Shown here piece after piece: positions 10,815 through 20,940 of a stretch of DNA of 64,000 nucleotides. Origin of the DNA: Theocolax elegans (lineage: Eukaryota; Arthropoda; Insecta; Hymenoptera; Cerocephalidae); NCBI GenBank assembly GCA_026168455.1, contig CM047429.1:32199850-32263849 (forward strand), given 5' to 3'. The translations under genes were made by a program, and so were the position numbers. The notes beneath the pieces are model-generated. The model saw only the letters and a program-made list of their open reading frames with translations, did not search any database and had not been told where the DNA came from. Position 1 is the first letter of the stretch. Each line of letters starts with the position of its first letter.

Positions 10815-12440
10815 AGCAATAAAATTGTTTTTGATGGCATTTGTTAGCGATAAATTAGCAATAAATGATGGTGTATTGACATTAGCGCTGTATCATTTAT
10901 TATGCATTTTGCGTAAATGCGCGGATTCCTGATGTTCGTAATTCGCATAATTATGAACTTTTAGCATTTGTGCAATAAACCGACGAAAAGCAATAAATTA
11001 GCAATAAGTTTTGCCGCTGGAATCAATTGAAAATGTTAATTAGGGCCCAAGTTATAACACTGGTTGGGCCATCTTAAGATTTACGTTGGCCCGATCGCTG
11101 TTTCTCGGAAACGGCTACAGCAATAAAATTGTTTTTGATGGCATCTATTAGCAATAAATTAGCAATAAATGATGGTCTATTGACATTAGCGCTGTATCAT
11201 TTATTATGCATTTTGCGAAAATGCGCGGATTCCTGATGTTCGTAATTCGCATAATTATGAACTTTTAGCATTTTTGCAATAAACCATCAAAAAGCAATAA
11301 ATTAGCAATAAATTCTGCCGCTGGAATCAGTTGAACATGTTAATTAGGGCCCAAGTTATAACACTGGTTGGGCTAGCTTAAGATTTAAGTTGGCCCGATC
11401 GCTGTTTTTCGGAAACGGCTGGAGCAATAAAATTGTTTTTGATGGCATTTGTTAGCAATAAATTAGCAATAAATGATGGTTTATTGACATTAGCGCTGTA
11501 TCATTTATTATGCATTTTGCGTAAATGCGCGGATTCCTGATGTTCGTAATTCGCATAATTATGAACTTTTAGCATTTGTGCAATAAACCGACGAAAAGCA
11601 ATAAATTAGCAATAAGTTTGCCGCTGGAATCAATTGAAAATGTTAATTAGGGCCCAAGTTATAACACTGGTTGGGCCATCTTAAGATTTACGTTGGCCCG
11701 ATCGCTGTTTCTCGGAAACGGCTACAGCAATAAAATTGTTTTGATGACTCTATTAACACTGGTTGGCTAGCTTAAGATTTAAGTTGGCCCGATCGCTGTT
11801 TTTTCGGAAACGGCTGGAGCAATAAAATTGTTTTTGATGGCATTTGTTAGCAATAAATTAGCAATAAATGATGGTTTATTGACATTAGCGCTGTATCATT
11901 TATTATGCATTTTGCGTAAATGCGCGGATTCCTGATGTTCGTAATTCGCATAATTATGAACTTTTAGCATTTGTGCAATAAACCGACGAAAAGCAATAAA
12001 TTAGCAATAAGTTTTGCCGCTGGAATCAATTGAAAATGTTAATTAGGGCCCAAGTTATAACACTGGTTGGGCCATCTTAAGATTTACGTTGGCCCGATCG
12101 CTGTTTCTCGGAAACGGCTACAGCAATAAAATTGTTTTTGATGACATCTATTAGCAATAAATTAGCAATAAATGATGGTCTATTGACATTAGCGCTGTAT
12201 CATTTATTATGCATTTTGCGAAAATGCGCGGATTCCTGATGTTCGTAATTCGCATAATTATGAACTTTTAGCATTTTTGCAATAAACCATCAAAAAGCAA
12301 TAAATTAGCAATAAATTCTGCCGCTGGAATCAGTTGAACATGTTAATTAGGGCCCAAGTTATAACACTGGTTGGGCTAGCTTAAGATTTAAGTCTGCCCG
12401 ATCGCTGTTTCTCGGAAACGGCTGGAGCAATAAATTTTTT
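10815..12440. repeat. 304-bp satellite with A-B higher-order units
   Basis: Copies of a 304-bp unit start with AGCAATAAAATTG at 10815, 11119, 11423, 11725 (internally deleted to ~93 bp), 11818 and 12122, and a degraded start lies at 12426. Copies at 10815, 11423 and 11818 share one set of variants (GTAAATGCGC, CCGACGAAAAGC, ATCAATTGAAAAT). Copies at 11119 and 12122 share another (GAAAATGCGC, CCATCAAAAAGC, ATCAGTTGAACAT). The order is A-B-A-b(deleted)-A-B, a ~608-bp dimer repeat. Each unit also contains the short motif GCAATAAATTAGCAATAA twice. No coding capacity. Confidence 0.9.
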
Positions 12441-12534
12441 TTTGCCGCAATAAATTAGCAATAAAATAGCAATAAATTCATGCTTAGTTAATATTGGGGC
12501 GTTTTAAAGTAGCCGGGCTAGCTTAATAGACATA

Positions 12535-12632
12535 TATTTGTATACAAAGCTTGTGCGTCATAATAGAAAAAATGTTAACATTGATTGCTCGATTCATTAC
12601 TATATAAGCGGTCGCAAATTCGTATTCGAAAA
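12535..12632 (+). repeat. Penelope tail fragment
   Basis: About 95 bases match the reverse complement of 6800-6900, the 3' tail of the Penelope fragment (for example AAGCTTGTGCGTCATAATAG). Joined without gap to antisense gypsy gag sequence. Confidence 0.75.
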
Positions 12633-12860
12633 GTCGTTTACTTTGTGGATAAGCTCCACCAAGGTCTGGGAGAACGATCGAGGGATTCTAAATGTGCTTA
12701 CTTCATCCGAAACCAATGACAGCCATTCTTCCCCTTGCTCGGGTTGTGGCTCCGTGCTGATCGCGGCTGACGTCGTTGCTGACGTGATTTGTCCGTTTGA
12801 ATCATTACATGTTAATATTCAGAGTTGTCTGTTCCCTAGTCAAAATCTCACGTGAGATCT
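12633..12860 (-). pseudogene. Antisense fragment of family A gag
   Basis: The minus strand matches ~3640-3810 of element A gag: it includes the equivalents of GGAAAACGATCGAGGG and TTCTTCCCCT.G.TCGGGTTGTG. A third copy of this gag family, about 170-230 bases only. The junction with the Penelope tail at ~12632 makes a chimeric insert. Confidence 0.7.
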
Positions 12861-12879
12861 CATGCCAAATAACATGTGA

Positions 12880-13190
12880 CTTTTTAATTGGAAAATTGCT
12901 TAAACTTTCGAAATGATAAGAAATCAATTCGCCAATATGGTGAGTCACTTTTTAAGTGATAAAACTCCCAAGGTAAGTTCAATAATCAATGTTAGATACA
13001 TGTCACCTTTCAGGCATGTTTTCGATTTTTAGTAAAATTGATTGACAAACCTTGATTTTTGAACTCACCTAGGGGGTGTTATCTTTTAACAACTGATTTA
13101 CCATACTGATAGATTGATTTCTGATATTTGGAAAGTTGAAGCAGCGTTCCAATTGACAAATCACATTAGATTTTTTACTAGGGTTGAACA
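12880..13190. repeat. Imperfect palindromic (foldback) repeat
   Basis: The left half (GTCAATTGG-like, TTTCGAAATGATAAGAAATCAAT) reappears inverted in the right half (ATTGATTTCTGATATTTGGAAAG..CAATTGACAAATCAC). Arms are ~130 bp and diverged. It ends ~95 bp before the FAR exon acceptor at 13284. Confidence 0.55.
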
Positions 13191-13284
13191 TTAATAGGAT
13201 AAATACATAAATCCGTTTAAGTTTATTAATTCAATTTTATCTAATATTAGAAATGAAATAATTTAACTTTATTTTTATTTTCAG

Positions 13285-13394
13285 ATTAATTAGTCCACAT
13301 CCAAATACTTATACTTATTCAAAACGGTTAGCCGAAAAATTAGTCGCTGCAGAATTTCCTACTGTACCTTGTGCAATTGCACGACCGTCAATAG
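13285..13394 (+). CDS. Fatty acyl-CoA reductase, internal exon 1 in window
   Basis: Exon bounded by a TTTATTTTCAG acceptor and a GTTTGT donor. It encodes 36 complete residues beginning LISPHPNTYTYSKRLAEKLV and ending IARPSI. This is the NAD-binding (NAD_binding_4, Rossmann) domain of the FAR family, with the active-site YxxxK seen as YTYSK. FARs reduce fatty acyl-CoA to fatty alcohol with NADPH at ER or peroxisome membranes; in insects they supply cuticular hydrocarbons, waxes and pheromones. The exon starts at codon position 3 and ends at position 1, and the final G joins TT of the exon at 63409 to give V, extending the conserved ARPSIV stretch. The reading frame is intact. The preceding exon was not found. 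Confidence 0.93.
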
Positions 13395-13734
13395 GTTTGT
13401 AATTTATTTACAATATTTATGTCATTGAATATTAAAAGATAAACTAAAATCAAAGTATTTGATGTATAATTATTAATTATGTGTTCACTAATATCAATTA
13501 ATTTATAAATGTTACTGTTAGTATTTAACTGATTGTGTCGCAATTAACGATTTTTCTTTCTTTTGGTGGCAACCAGTGCTTTCGTTGTTCACATCAGTAA
13601 CAATAAAAATGAAACACGCTTTATAAAAGAAATTTAAAAAACTCAAATTAATTTATATAGGTTACATTTTGTAACCTTTGTAATGCTGTCAGCGACACCA
13701 AACACGTCGTTTGGCTTTGAGATCGTGAGTTAGA
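13395..13734. other. Start of the ~50-kb FAR intron, unassigned
   Basis: The intron begins GTTTGTAATT at 13395 and ends TTTATAG at 63408. This first ~340 bp has no recognised repeat or gene and may be the original intron sequence. Confidence 0.6.
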
Positions 13735-14043
13735 ACTTATGCTCAAGTATCAAATGATAATACAGTACATTAATTGCAGTTACAATAATTTTAAATCTCA
13801 TACAAGTTTAAAAATGGATCACCTACCTACAGACAGAATCAAACGTATTATATTAAAAAATAAAATTAATAAATATATTAATTCAACTGACTACCCTATA
13901 GTACCCACTTTACCGACGCGGAACGAAGTCAGTGTTCTCAAAAATGTATACAATCGATTTGAAATCATCAATGTGCAATGGGTCAAATGAAATGAATGAG
14001 TTGGATTGGAATGAATTTAATAGTTTAGAGGCAATAAGATAGT
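13735..14043 (-). pseudogene. LINE copy 1, 3' end (ORF2 end and 3' UTR)
   Basis: Read on the minus strand after the TTAA at 14044-14047 this continues ORF2 of the LINE found at 17782-18430 (..LNYLIASKLLNSF.., stop near 13923), followed by ~190 bp of 3' UTR. The C-terminal PPK.LNYL motif is also found in LINE copy 2 (RHPPKSLNYL, ~25640). This fragment was separated from the rest of the LINE by the DNA transposon at 14048-17777. Confidence 0.75.
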
Positions 14044-14498
14044 TTAAGGGGTCAAGCCTGGGTTAACTGCTCAAAAAATCGATTTTTTTTTATTAACATT
14101 TTAGAAGTATTTCTTATATAAAACATTATCCCAAAATTTGAAAAAATTTTTCGCAAGTTATAATTGAATAAAGTAAGCATTAATGGACATTTTTTCTCTA
14201 AAATTATTTTTGAAAAAAAAACATTTTATTTTAATTTAACTAAAACAATAATTGCGAGGTTTTCGACGTTTACATACAAGTATATTAAACGAAGTAACTA
14301 TCAAGCGTAGAGTTTGGTAAAGTAGAAATCTACTTTACCATACGATTCAAATTTAATAGTTAATAAATAAATGATTCCTTTTACTCTAATATACTGCACA
14401 AATACGTACAGTTTTATTTGAAGTAAATATTGTCTGCATTGATAAAGTATTTACATTATTTTAGTAAATACTCAGTGGATTTTAAATTAAAAGTATAT

Positions 14499-15420
14499 TT
14501 TTGACTATAAATTTTATTAGTTTTAAAAAATTAAGAACCAACTACGATGTACTTTCATCAACATCGATGGAATTCACAACACCAAAGCTACAATCCAGAT
14601 CAAGTAAAAAGTTAAAAACTGATACCATTGAAGAAAGTAGCACACAAAATAGAATTATAGATATATCACTACTTTTCCCAATATTAGAAGAATTTTTAGT
14701 TTGTCAGATTGTCATGGTACAGTTAAATTTTCTGAAGTTGATGTGAGAGGTTTGGGAAGTAAAATAACAATAACATGTACAAACTGTTATAAGGTATTTG
14801 TTATTGATTCGAGCAGAAAAGTTGGAAAAGAAAGTAATGTTTATGAAATAAATTGGCGTATAGTGCACACAATGAGAACTCTTGGTCATGGGCATGCTGG
14901 TTTAGTTACTTTTTGTGGCAATATGGATTTGCCGAGTCCAGTTTCTCACAGTAATTATGACATTATTAATACAGAGATAGAAAATGTTTGTAAAAAAGTT
15001 GGTAAAGAGTCTATGAAAGCAGCTATCGAGCAATTATATGATTCAACGAGTCAGAATTGCCACATAAGTGTATCAGGTGATGGTTCTTGGAGGAAGCGAG
15101 GATTCAATTCTCTTCAAGTTGTTGCAAGTTTGATACTGCATGAGAATGGAAAAGGAATTGACGTTTCTCCAAAGCAATCTATTTGCAGAGCATGTGAATT
15201 GCGACCAGAAGAAGGCACAGAAGAATATAGAGAATGGTACAACATACATCAAACTAATTGCTCTGCCAACCACACTGGTAGTTCTGGCAAGATGGAAGTA
15301 GATGGAATTGTAGTTTCAAAGATCTGAATCACTTTATGGCATAAAATATGCTAATTATATTGGAGATGGAGATTTTATAAAGCTAAGAGAAGTTTATAAA
15401 GCTTTGTGCGAAGTCAAAGC
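14499..15420 (+). pseudogene. Kolobok/Mutator-like transposase, broken
   Basis: Two overlapping frames are needed: 14501-~14710 (ends ISLLFPILEEFLV) and ~14703-15327 (SDCHGTVKF onward), followed by a third piece to ~15420. Visible features are a CxxC pair set (SDCHG and CTNC), TFCGNMDLPSPVSHSNYDII, the first catalytic-aspartate motif SVSGDGSWRKRGFNSLQ, CSANHTGSSGKMEVDG, and YIGDGDFIKLREVYKA, which corresponds to the second-aspartate GDGDS motif with S replaced by F. The third catalytic acid was not found, because homology stops at ~15420. This layout is the widespread animal transposase family usually labelled Mutator-like; the TTAA target suggests Kolobok. The copy is inactive. Confidence 0.75.
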
Positions 15421-15588
15421 ATATTGAGGTTTATAACACTTTCACAAATACACATAAAATAACTTCAACCACATAATATCACACTAAGCACAAATACACT
15501 GAACATAAGAAACCACTTGTTGATATAATTTTATCCGTATACTGCAAATAATGTATTATATCTAAGTGTTGATACATTGGTTATGCTG

Positions 15589-16426
15589 TGTGACAATGTG
15601 CTTTGCACATGTCAAGAGCGAGCTATCGAACCCACAACGAACACCTACCTACCCATATATAATTCCCTACACCTACCTACCCGCACAGTAAATAAGCCCT
15701 GCCTACCCACCAAGACTAAAAACCCAGTTCCAACCCATGCCGCACGCACGAGCGCCGGTGAGAAGTAGCACGAGGATCCCTAACTTCAACCAGCATGCAG
15801 CTATAAGGGATTGAGCTAAGGAATAAAGACACATTGGGAGAGGATGCCCAACGGTCGCGGGAGATCAGCTGAGCCACCTCAATACGCGCGATCGCGGTCC
15901 GTGCGACCGACGCACGATCGCGCCGCACTTGGCCGCCGAAAACGAGCTACGCGCATGCGCGTAGGCCGAACCACGGCTCTCGCGAGCTACGAGAGCCAGA
16001 GCTCTACGGACGGTCGACTCGACTATACCGGACGAGAAATAGCGTGTGTGGCCATTGTGTGCGAGAGAAAGAGAGAGATAGAGATTAGCAGCTCCCGACC
16101 AAGTGTCCAGGATACTCCGCAAAGGTTGGTGTGGTTATTACCTCTCTCTGCCGACGGTACCGCCGTGTACCCTAGGAAGTGCGTGCGAGCATCCCGTCCT
16201 TCTTATCCTTCCCCTTCCTCTCCCTTACAGCGAACCGGGATAGAAGCAGCGGAGCACGGCTCCAAGTAGTGAACGATAACCCGCGTGTTATCGAGATTCG
16301 TCGCGAGTTAACGCGGCTGGCGCCCACCCATAGTCATTTTATATTAGTTTAATAAATATCTATTTTATTAATAAGTATTTGCTGACCCTCATTAACCTGC
16401 ACCCTAATCCCCAGTGCAGCGTTACA
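15589..16426 (+). repeat. Solo LTR with hairpins, GCTG target duplication
   Basis: It starts TGTGACAATG and ends GCGTTACA, with a 4-bp direct repeat GCTG at 15585-15588 and 16427-16430. It contains a TATA-like CATATATAAT (~15655) and AATAAA at ~16353, and has no internal retroelement genes. GC-rich compared with its surroundings. Perfect inverted repeats include an 18-bp palindrome at 15947-15964, an 8-bp stem GGCTCTCG/CGAGAGCC (15975/15990), a 9-bp stem GCGCGATCG/CGATCGCGC (15886/15915) and a 7-bp stem at 16274/16287. A Ty3/gypsy-type solo LTR is the best reading; the family is unknown. Confidence 0.8.
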
Positions 16427-16562
16427 GCTGAAATGGAGAAACAAAGAATCAATTTCTTGACATAAACAAAATATAAATTTAAGGTTATGCAAATACTTAT
16501 CTGATATAATTTGTTCATGCAGTTTTATAAACCACTTGTTTCTTTTATTTATTTTATTTAGA

Positions 16563-16565
<3 letters not shown>

Positions 16566-16611
<46 letters not shown>
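16566..16611. repeat. (TA)n microsatellite
   Basis: About 23 uninterrupted TA units inside the DNA transposon. Confidence 0.95.
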
Positions 16612-16618
<7 letters not shown>

Positions 16619-17398
16619 ATATATAATTCTACTTGATATTATAATAGCTCAAAACTGAACTACAAACGTGTGGCTGGTGCACACTTCCATTAACAGCTGT
16701 AACACTATCTATGCCTCTCTCTTTCTCTATCACGTGACAAGGCTATTCGAAAAATCAATAATCTTATGGAAGACTTGTCATGTGAGAGAGAGAGAAAGAG
16801 ATATTGTACACAACTGTCAAACAGTATTTGTTTTTACTGCATTCTTTACATATTTTTAATTAAATTTAATGCTTATAATAAAAATTATAATCATATAATA
16901 TAGTATATGATTTTTTATCAAAATATTTTTTAAAATCCATATAATCATGCATTAATATTCAATAATAGCTAAGTATTCTTGTAGTTTAAAAAAATTTTAT
17001 TCCTCTTTTTATAAAGAAACTGATTCTTGAAGTTGATTTTCTGTTATTTTAGATAATACATGTATATTAAAAAAATATACTGAGTATTATATTAATAAAA
17101 CCAGAAAAAAGTCATTATAAACCTATTAAATATATATATTATTAAGATTATATATATATAAAGTGTATGATACCTGAAGAATATGGTATTAAAATTATAA
17201 AATAAGTAAAACTTTAAATCTAATAAGTGAAACTTTAAATGCATTTATCTCATTACTGGTTTTTTAATGATTTTAGCTTACTTGCCGCAGGATATTTCAG
17301 AGCCAGGTTGATGAATCACTTTGAAATTTTGGGGAAACTTTTAAAATATATATTTCTACGGACTTATGTTGCCCAATTTTCAAAAAGATAAGTTTTAG

Positions 17399-17434
17399 GT
17401 GAATGTTATGTACGTATACGTACATAACATTCAC
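17399..17434. repeat. Perfect 36-bp palindrome
   Basis: The half GTGAATGTTATGTACGTA is followed at once by its exact reverse complement. It lies between the inverted subterminal motifs of the DNA transposon, with a second inverted pair (ACGGACTTATGTT at ~17357 / AACATAAGTCTGT at ~17505) around it. It could be a transposase-binding structure or a small foldback inserted in the element. Confidence 0.7.
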
Positions 17435-17781
17435 TATTTTTCTTATTATTATCAACTTTTATATTTAATACATTGTTATTAAATTTTTTTTCAGAAAAAG
17501 AAAAACATAAGTCTGTAAACATATTTTCCATGAACATTTTAAGACTTATTAGACATTAAAAGATGCATTCAGTGCTTCAATATCCTGCGGCAACTGCAAA
17601 AATTGATCAATTTTTTAATATCATTATAAGTTTAATAACCAGAATTAAAAATGCATAATAAACATTTTTTATATTGATAACTATAAAAAAAATAAATTTG
17701 TAAGAGGAAATAAAAAAAAAAATTATTCCAATAAGAATTGTTTATTTATTTAAAACATTTAACCCAGGCTTGACCCCTTAA

Positions 17782-18430
17782 GGGTTTAGGAGGAAAACGA
17801 GAAGGATATCTAAGATGATCTACTGTATGGTCGATTTGAGTAAAATGTTCAGCAAGATAATGAGGCGAATTTCGAGCACTAACATTATAAGCCAATGATC
17901 CAATAAAATACAAACATCTAGACTCAACTGACAGCCATCGCAAATGTAATCTATACTCCCGTCTACGCAGAGTTCCCCATACAAATCGCACACACGTATT
18001 GAGGAGTCGCTGAACTCTTCGGTTCCGCACCTGATCAATATCATTATATACAGCACACGCATAGTCAAAATGAGGCATACCAAGAACACGCTGAACTCCT
18101 CTAGGATGGATAGTGTCAAACTCAAATCTAGCAGGAGTAATACGATCACCATCATTCGCCTGAAACAATGAGTCAAGAAAAGATGGAGGAAGAGGTGCAA
18201 GACGATTCGAAACAGGTGCATAATGGACATTCAATTGCTGAGAGGTAAAAAATTCTAGAGGTCATGAACCCAAATTAGCGCCCAATCCCAACCTTTTCAG
18301 CTCTCTCCATTTAGCCCTAGGCTCTATAGCATTCAACAGTTTATCAGAAAAGTACTTGTATTTATTGCTATCAAGCATATTAGAAACTCTATTTCTTAAA
18401 ATCTTATACCTCTTATAATCATCTATATGT
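17782..18430 (-). pseudogene. LINE copy 1, ORF2 fragment
   Basis: Minus-strand translation gives the linker between endonuclease and RT (DDYKRYKILRNRVSN, AKWRELKRLGLG) and FFTSQQLNVHYAPVSN. The start of the RT region (ARFEFDTIHPRGVQRVLG) then jumps straight to the C-terminal region (MPHFDYACAVYND, LLNTCVRFVWG, LRWLSVESR.YFIGSLAY, RFPPKPL). The catalytic RT core (about 270 residues) is therefore deleted. A stop follows LGS near 18270. Matching segments in LINE copy 2 (FFTIHQLNIHCASVSN; FPHFDYACAVYNDVD) confirm the same family. Dead copy. Confidence 0.8.
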
Positions 18431-19399
18431 CGTGAGAATTCGCAAAGGAAAAGATGAAATTGTGAAACAAATAAAAAGGATAAGGAGGAAATGATCTTAA
18501 ATAAGTATTTAAGTAGTTTACATAATGATCAAGAAATCATTGTGCCAGACCAAATGTCTCAACCCCTATTCATTCTCCAAATGTGGCTGCTAAAATAATT
18601 ATAAAATTAAAAAATATATGAATGTTTTGTAAATTATTATTTATTTGCTTTTTTAGAAAAATGACAAACTTACAATTAACACATTAACGACAAACGTGCA
18701 CGTTTCCTCACGCCCTCCGTTATCGCTGTATAATGGAATCAAATCGGACTGAGGCGCTTATGGAAACTACAGCTTTTCATAGATTTTTTCAAGACCTTTC
18801 AGAATTCGTGATGAAAATTCCGAAAAAGCCCTTATTTTTGCACTTTAAGCAAAAAAATCATGAAACTTTTCCAAATGCAAAATTTTCACATGGAATCGGA
18901 TGAACTAAAGATCTAGAACCTCTAGAAATCGTACACAAACTATTTTTCCTTTTTAACGTGGGAAATCCAAAATGGCGTACGAAAGTAAAAAAAAATAATT
19001 TATTAATGATGAACTTTTTACTGAAAAAGGAATCGCTTTCTGAAAAAGTTCCATTGAACGAAAAATGCTTAGATTTATTCAAAGAATACGCGTGAACTTT
19101 TCTGAGACGTTTTTGAAAATTTTCTGATTTTTCCGGAAAATAGCCTGATAAAATAATCAAAAATGGCTCGAAAATTTTCGAAAAAATTCATACATATTCT
19201 TCGGATGATTCTAAGCACTTTACAGTATAAAACTTTTTCATAAAGCAATTCTTTTTTGAATAACGTCTCTCCCATGTCTCTTGATCAAGTACAGACAAGT
19301 ACTCGTGAAGGCATAATTAAAATGCATATAGATTGGTTGAACAAAATTCTGCTGAATAAAACGCGTTTTGTATGCTGTAATCACAAGGGATGTATTTAG
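18431..19399. other. Unassigned region between LINE 1 and Polinton
   Basis: 18431-18600 has an open stretch on the + strand (IVPDQMSQPLFILQMW) that is not recognised. 18680-19260 is a low-copy-looking AT-rich region with many GAAAATTTTC-type runs and no convincing protein. No RNA gene seen. Confidence 0.3.
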
Positions 19400-20045
19400 G
19401 CACCCTATTTTATTTGTTTGCGCGTAACGTATACGTACTGATACTTGTCGTCGGGAAACAAACACGTGAGAGATCAACAATTCGAGTGTAACTTGTTTTA
19501 AATCTACGAGTAAATAATGATACGGTTCGACCACTACGTCGTAGTACGCCCCCTGCAAAAATTTTAGGTCTTCTTTTGTCGTGCCAAGTGTTGAATTTGT
19601 GCTCGATCGCGTAGATTCTTAAATATTACAATATAATTCGAATTTAGAGATATTTCGCGTTGACTGCGATGAAAAAGATTTTGCGTAATAAACATTACGC
19701 TCAAGTTTCAGTGATGACTATCCTTGGTAAACAAAGTACAGACTGTGGCGCATGACGATTCGCGCATCAATACATCGAGTATCAAGAGTTTCGGTCATGA
19801 ATCCGCGCTGTAATCTTCACTCTTTGGAAGACCCTCGTAAAAATCAATATTTTGACCTAAATCTGTGTATACTGCCGATATAATGTTAAAATTAGTTGAC
19901 AAATATGGTCTTTCCGCACGAGGTAGAACCACAAATCATAAATGTTCACGGGTGTTTTCAACGTACATCCATGATTAAAACTGATGCGACTACCATTCTT
20001 ACCTCTTCTTATATATTTTTTGTCAATGTCATAGTAATGCTCGAT
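19400..20045 (-). pseudogene. Polinton/Maverick packaging ATPase
   Basis: Minus-strand pieces in three frames make an FtsK/HerA-type genome-packaging ATPase as found in Polintons. A Walker A motif FMICGSTSCGKT lies at ~19945-19907, followed by VYTDLGQNIDFYEGLP, the Walker B-like LLILDVLM (~19795-19764) and LFTKDSHH. Downstream are NLSVMFITQNLFH, IFKNLRDRAQIQHLARQ, QGAYYDVVVEPYHYLLVDLKQ and a C-terminal FPDDKYQYVYVTRK before a stop near 19400. Frameshifts and at least three stops show it is dead. The DNA polymerase of the same element is at 26165-29690, separated by LINE copy 2. The start of the ATPase and neighbouring Polinton genes (protease, integrase, capsid) were not found. Confidence 0.8.
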
Positions 20046-20940
20046 ATACATATCCGCGGGAAGGGGGGGTGACGCGGCCCGCGCGCGCGTGTCAAGCCGG
20101 CTTGTACCAAAATCCAGTTGTTACACGGTGTACCTAGTTTTTGCGGACGCGTGTCTAGCTTTGCGGTCGCGCTTCTAGCTTGGCGAACGCGTTGCTAACC
20201 GTTGTAGCGCGCGGTTGCCACCGAGCTAGTTGATCTCTCTCTCTCTCTCTCTCTGTCTGGCGCGGTGAGTACACAGCTTTCTTTCTTTCAACTCCGTATT
20301 TCTCAGAAGAACACTTTACTCACGCAGCTGCCTGGAGTTTCAGAATAGTGAAAATTTGACGTCCACTGTCTGCAGCTTGTATCTGTATACTATATAGTTG
20401 CATTTTTGTTGTAGGCGGTTGTCCAAAATAAACATAAATCCATCTGCGAAATTTTTGGAGATCTACAGACGGTGAAATTTAGGCGGTTTTTCAGCACACA
20501 CAGAGACCAGTCCAATGCCGCAAAATTCACCTCATGCGAAAACGGCAGTATCGCGCGGCTACTTTGTTTGCGGGGCTCATTTGACGCGCAAGGACTACAC
20601 AGAGGTGTGCACAATAAGTAATAACATCGTCCATACAAATTGCTTCCAGGTCGTGCCAGACTAGTCCGAGCCCCGCTGCTGTGTGCTCGCGAAAGTAAAG
20701 TCGAAAGCACTAGTACTGGCTTAGACCGATATAAGGGCGACACCGCCTGGGTTACCATGCCAGACTAACGCGACCAACTGTGTCGTATCGGTGACCACGC
20801 CTACTCTTGACACCTCCTGCGTTAAGCGCATTGCCTTGCCTCCGTAGCCATAAACGTCGCAGGTTGCTAAGCAACCTCGCGACGCTCCACCCGCTAAATC
20901 CAATCAGACGGCACACGACGCCTCCGTCGACTCCGTACCG

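Larger units (their letters stand above)
14048..17777 (+). mobile_element. Kolobok/Mutator-like DNA transposon with TTAA target
   Basis: Terminal inverted repeats GGGGTCAAGCCTGGGTTAA / TTAACCCAGGCTTGACCCC are flanked on both sides by TTAA (14044-14047 and 17778-17781). Excluding the element and one TTAA, the antisense LINE frame is continuous, so the target duplication is TTAA. It encodes a broken transposase (14499-15420), contains a solo LTR (15589-16426) and a (TA)n tract, and has subterminal inverted motifs TTGCCGCAGGATAT (17282) / ATATCCTGCGGCAA (17580). Without the LTR and its duplication it is ~2.9 kb. The non-autonomous element at 23358-24088 shares the termini and the GCCGCAGG motif, so it is probably mobilised by the same family. 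Confidence 0.8.

Noticed and set aside
10815..12440. CRISPR array
   Set aside because: Units of 304 bp are contiguous with no unique spacers, and the host is a eukaryote.
13739..13990. Independent gene of 83 codons (+)
   Set aside because: The opposite strand is the 3' end of a LINE ORF2 whose frame is continuous across the TTAA insertion.
15844..16269. 141-codon frame as a gene
   Set aside because: It is within the GC-rich solo LTR bounded by a GCTG duplication; composition is arginine/serine-rich as expected from GC-rich noncoding DNA.
20390..20758. Minus-strand frame of 122 codons
   Set aside because: It overlaps the 5' UTR-like part of LINE copy 2 and matches nothing recognised.
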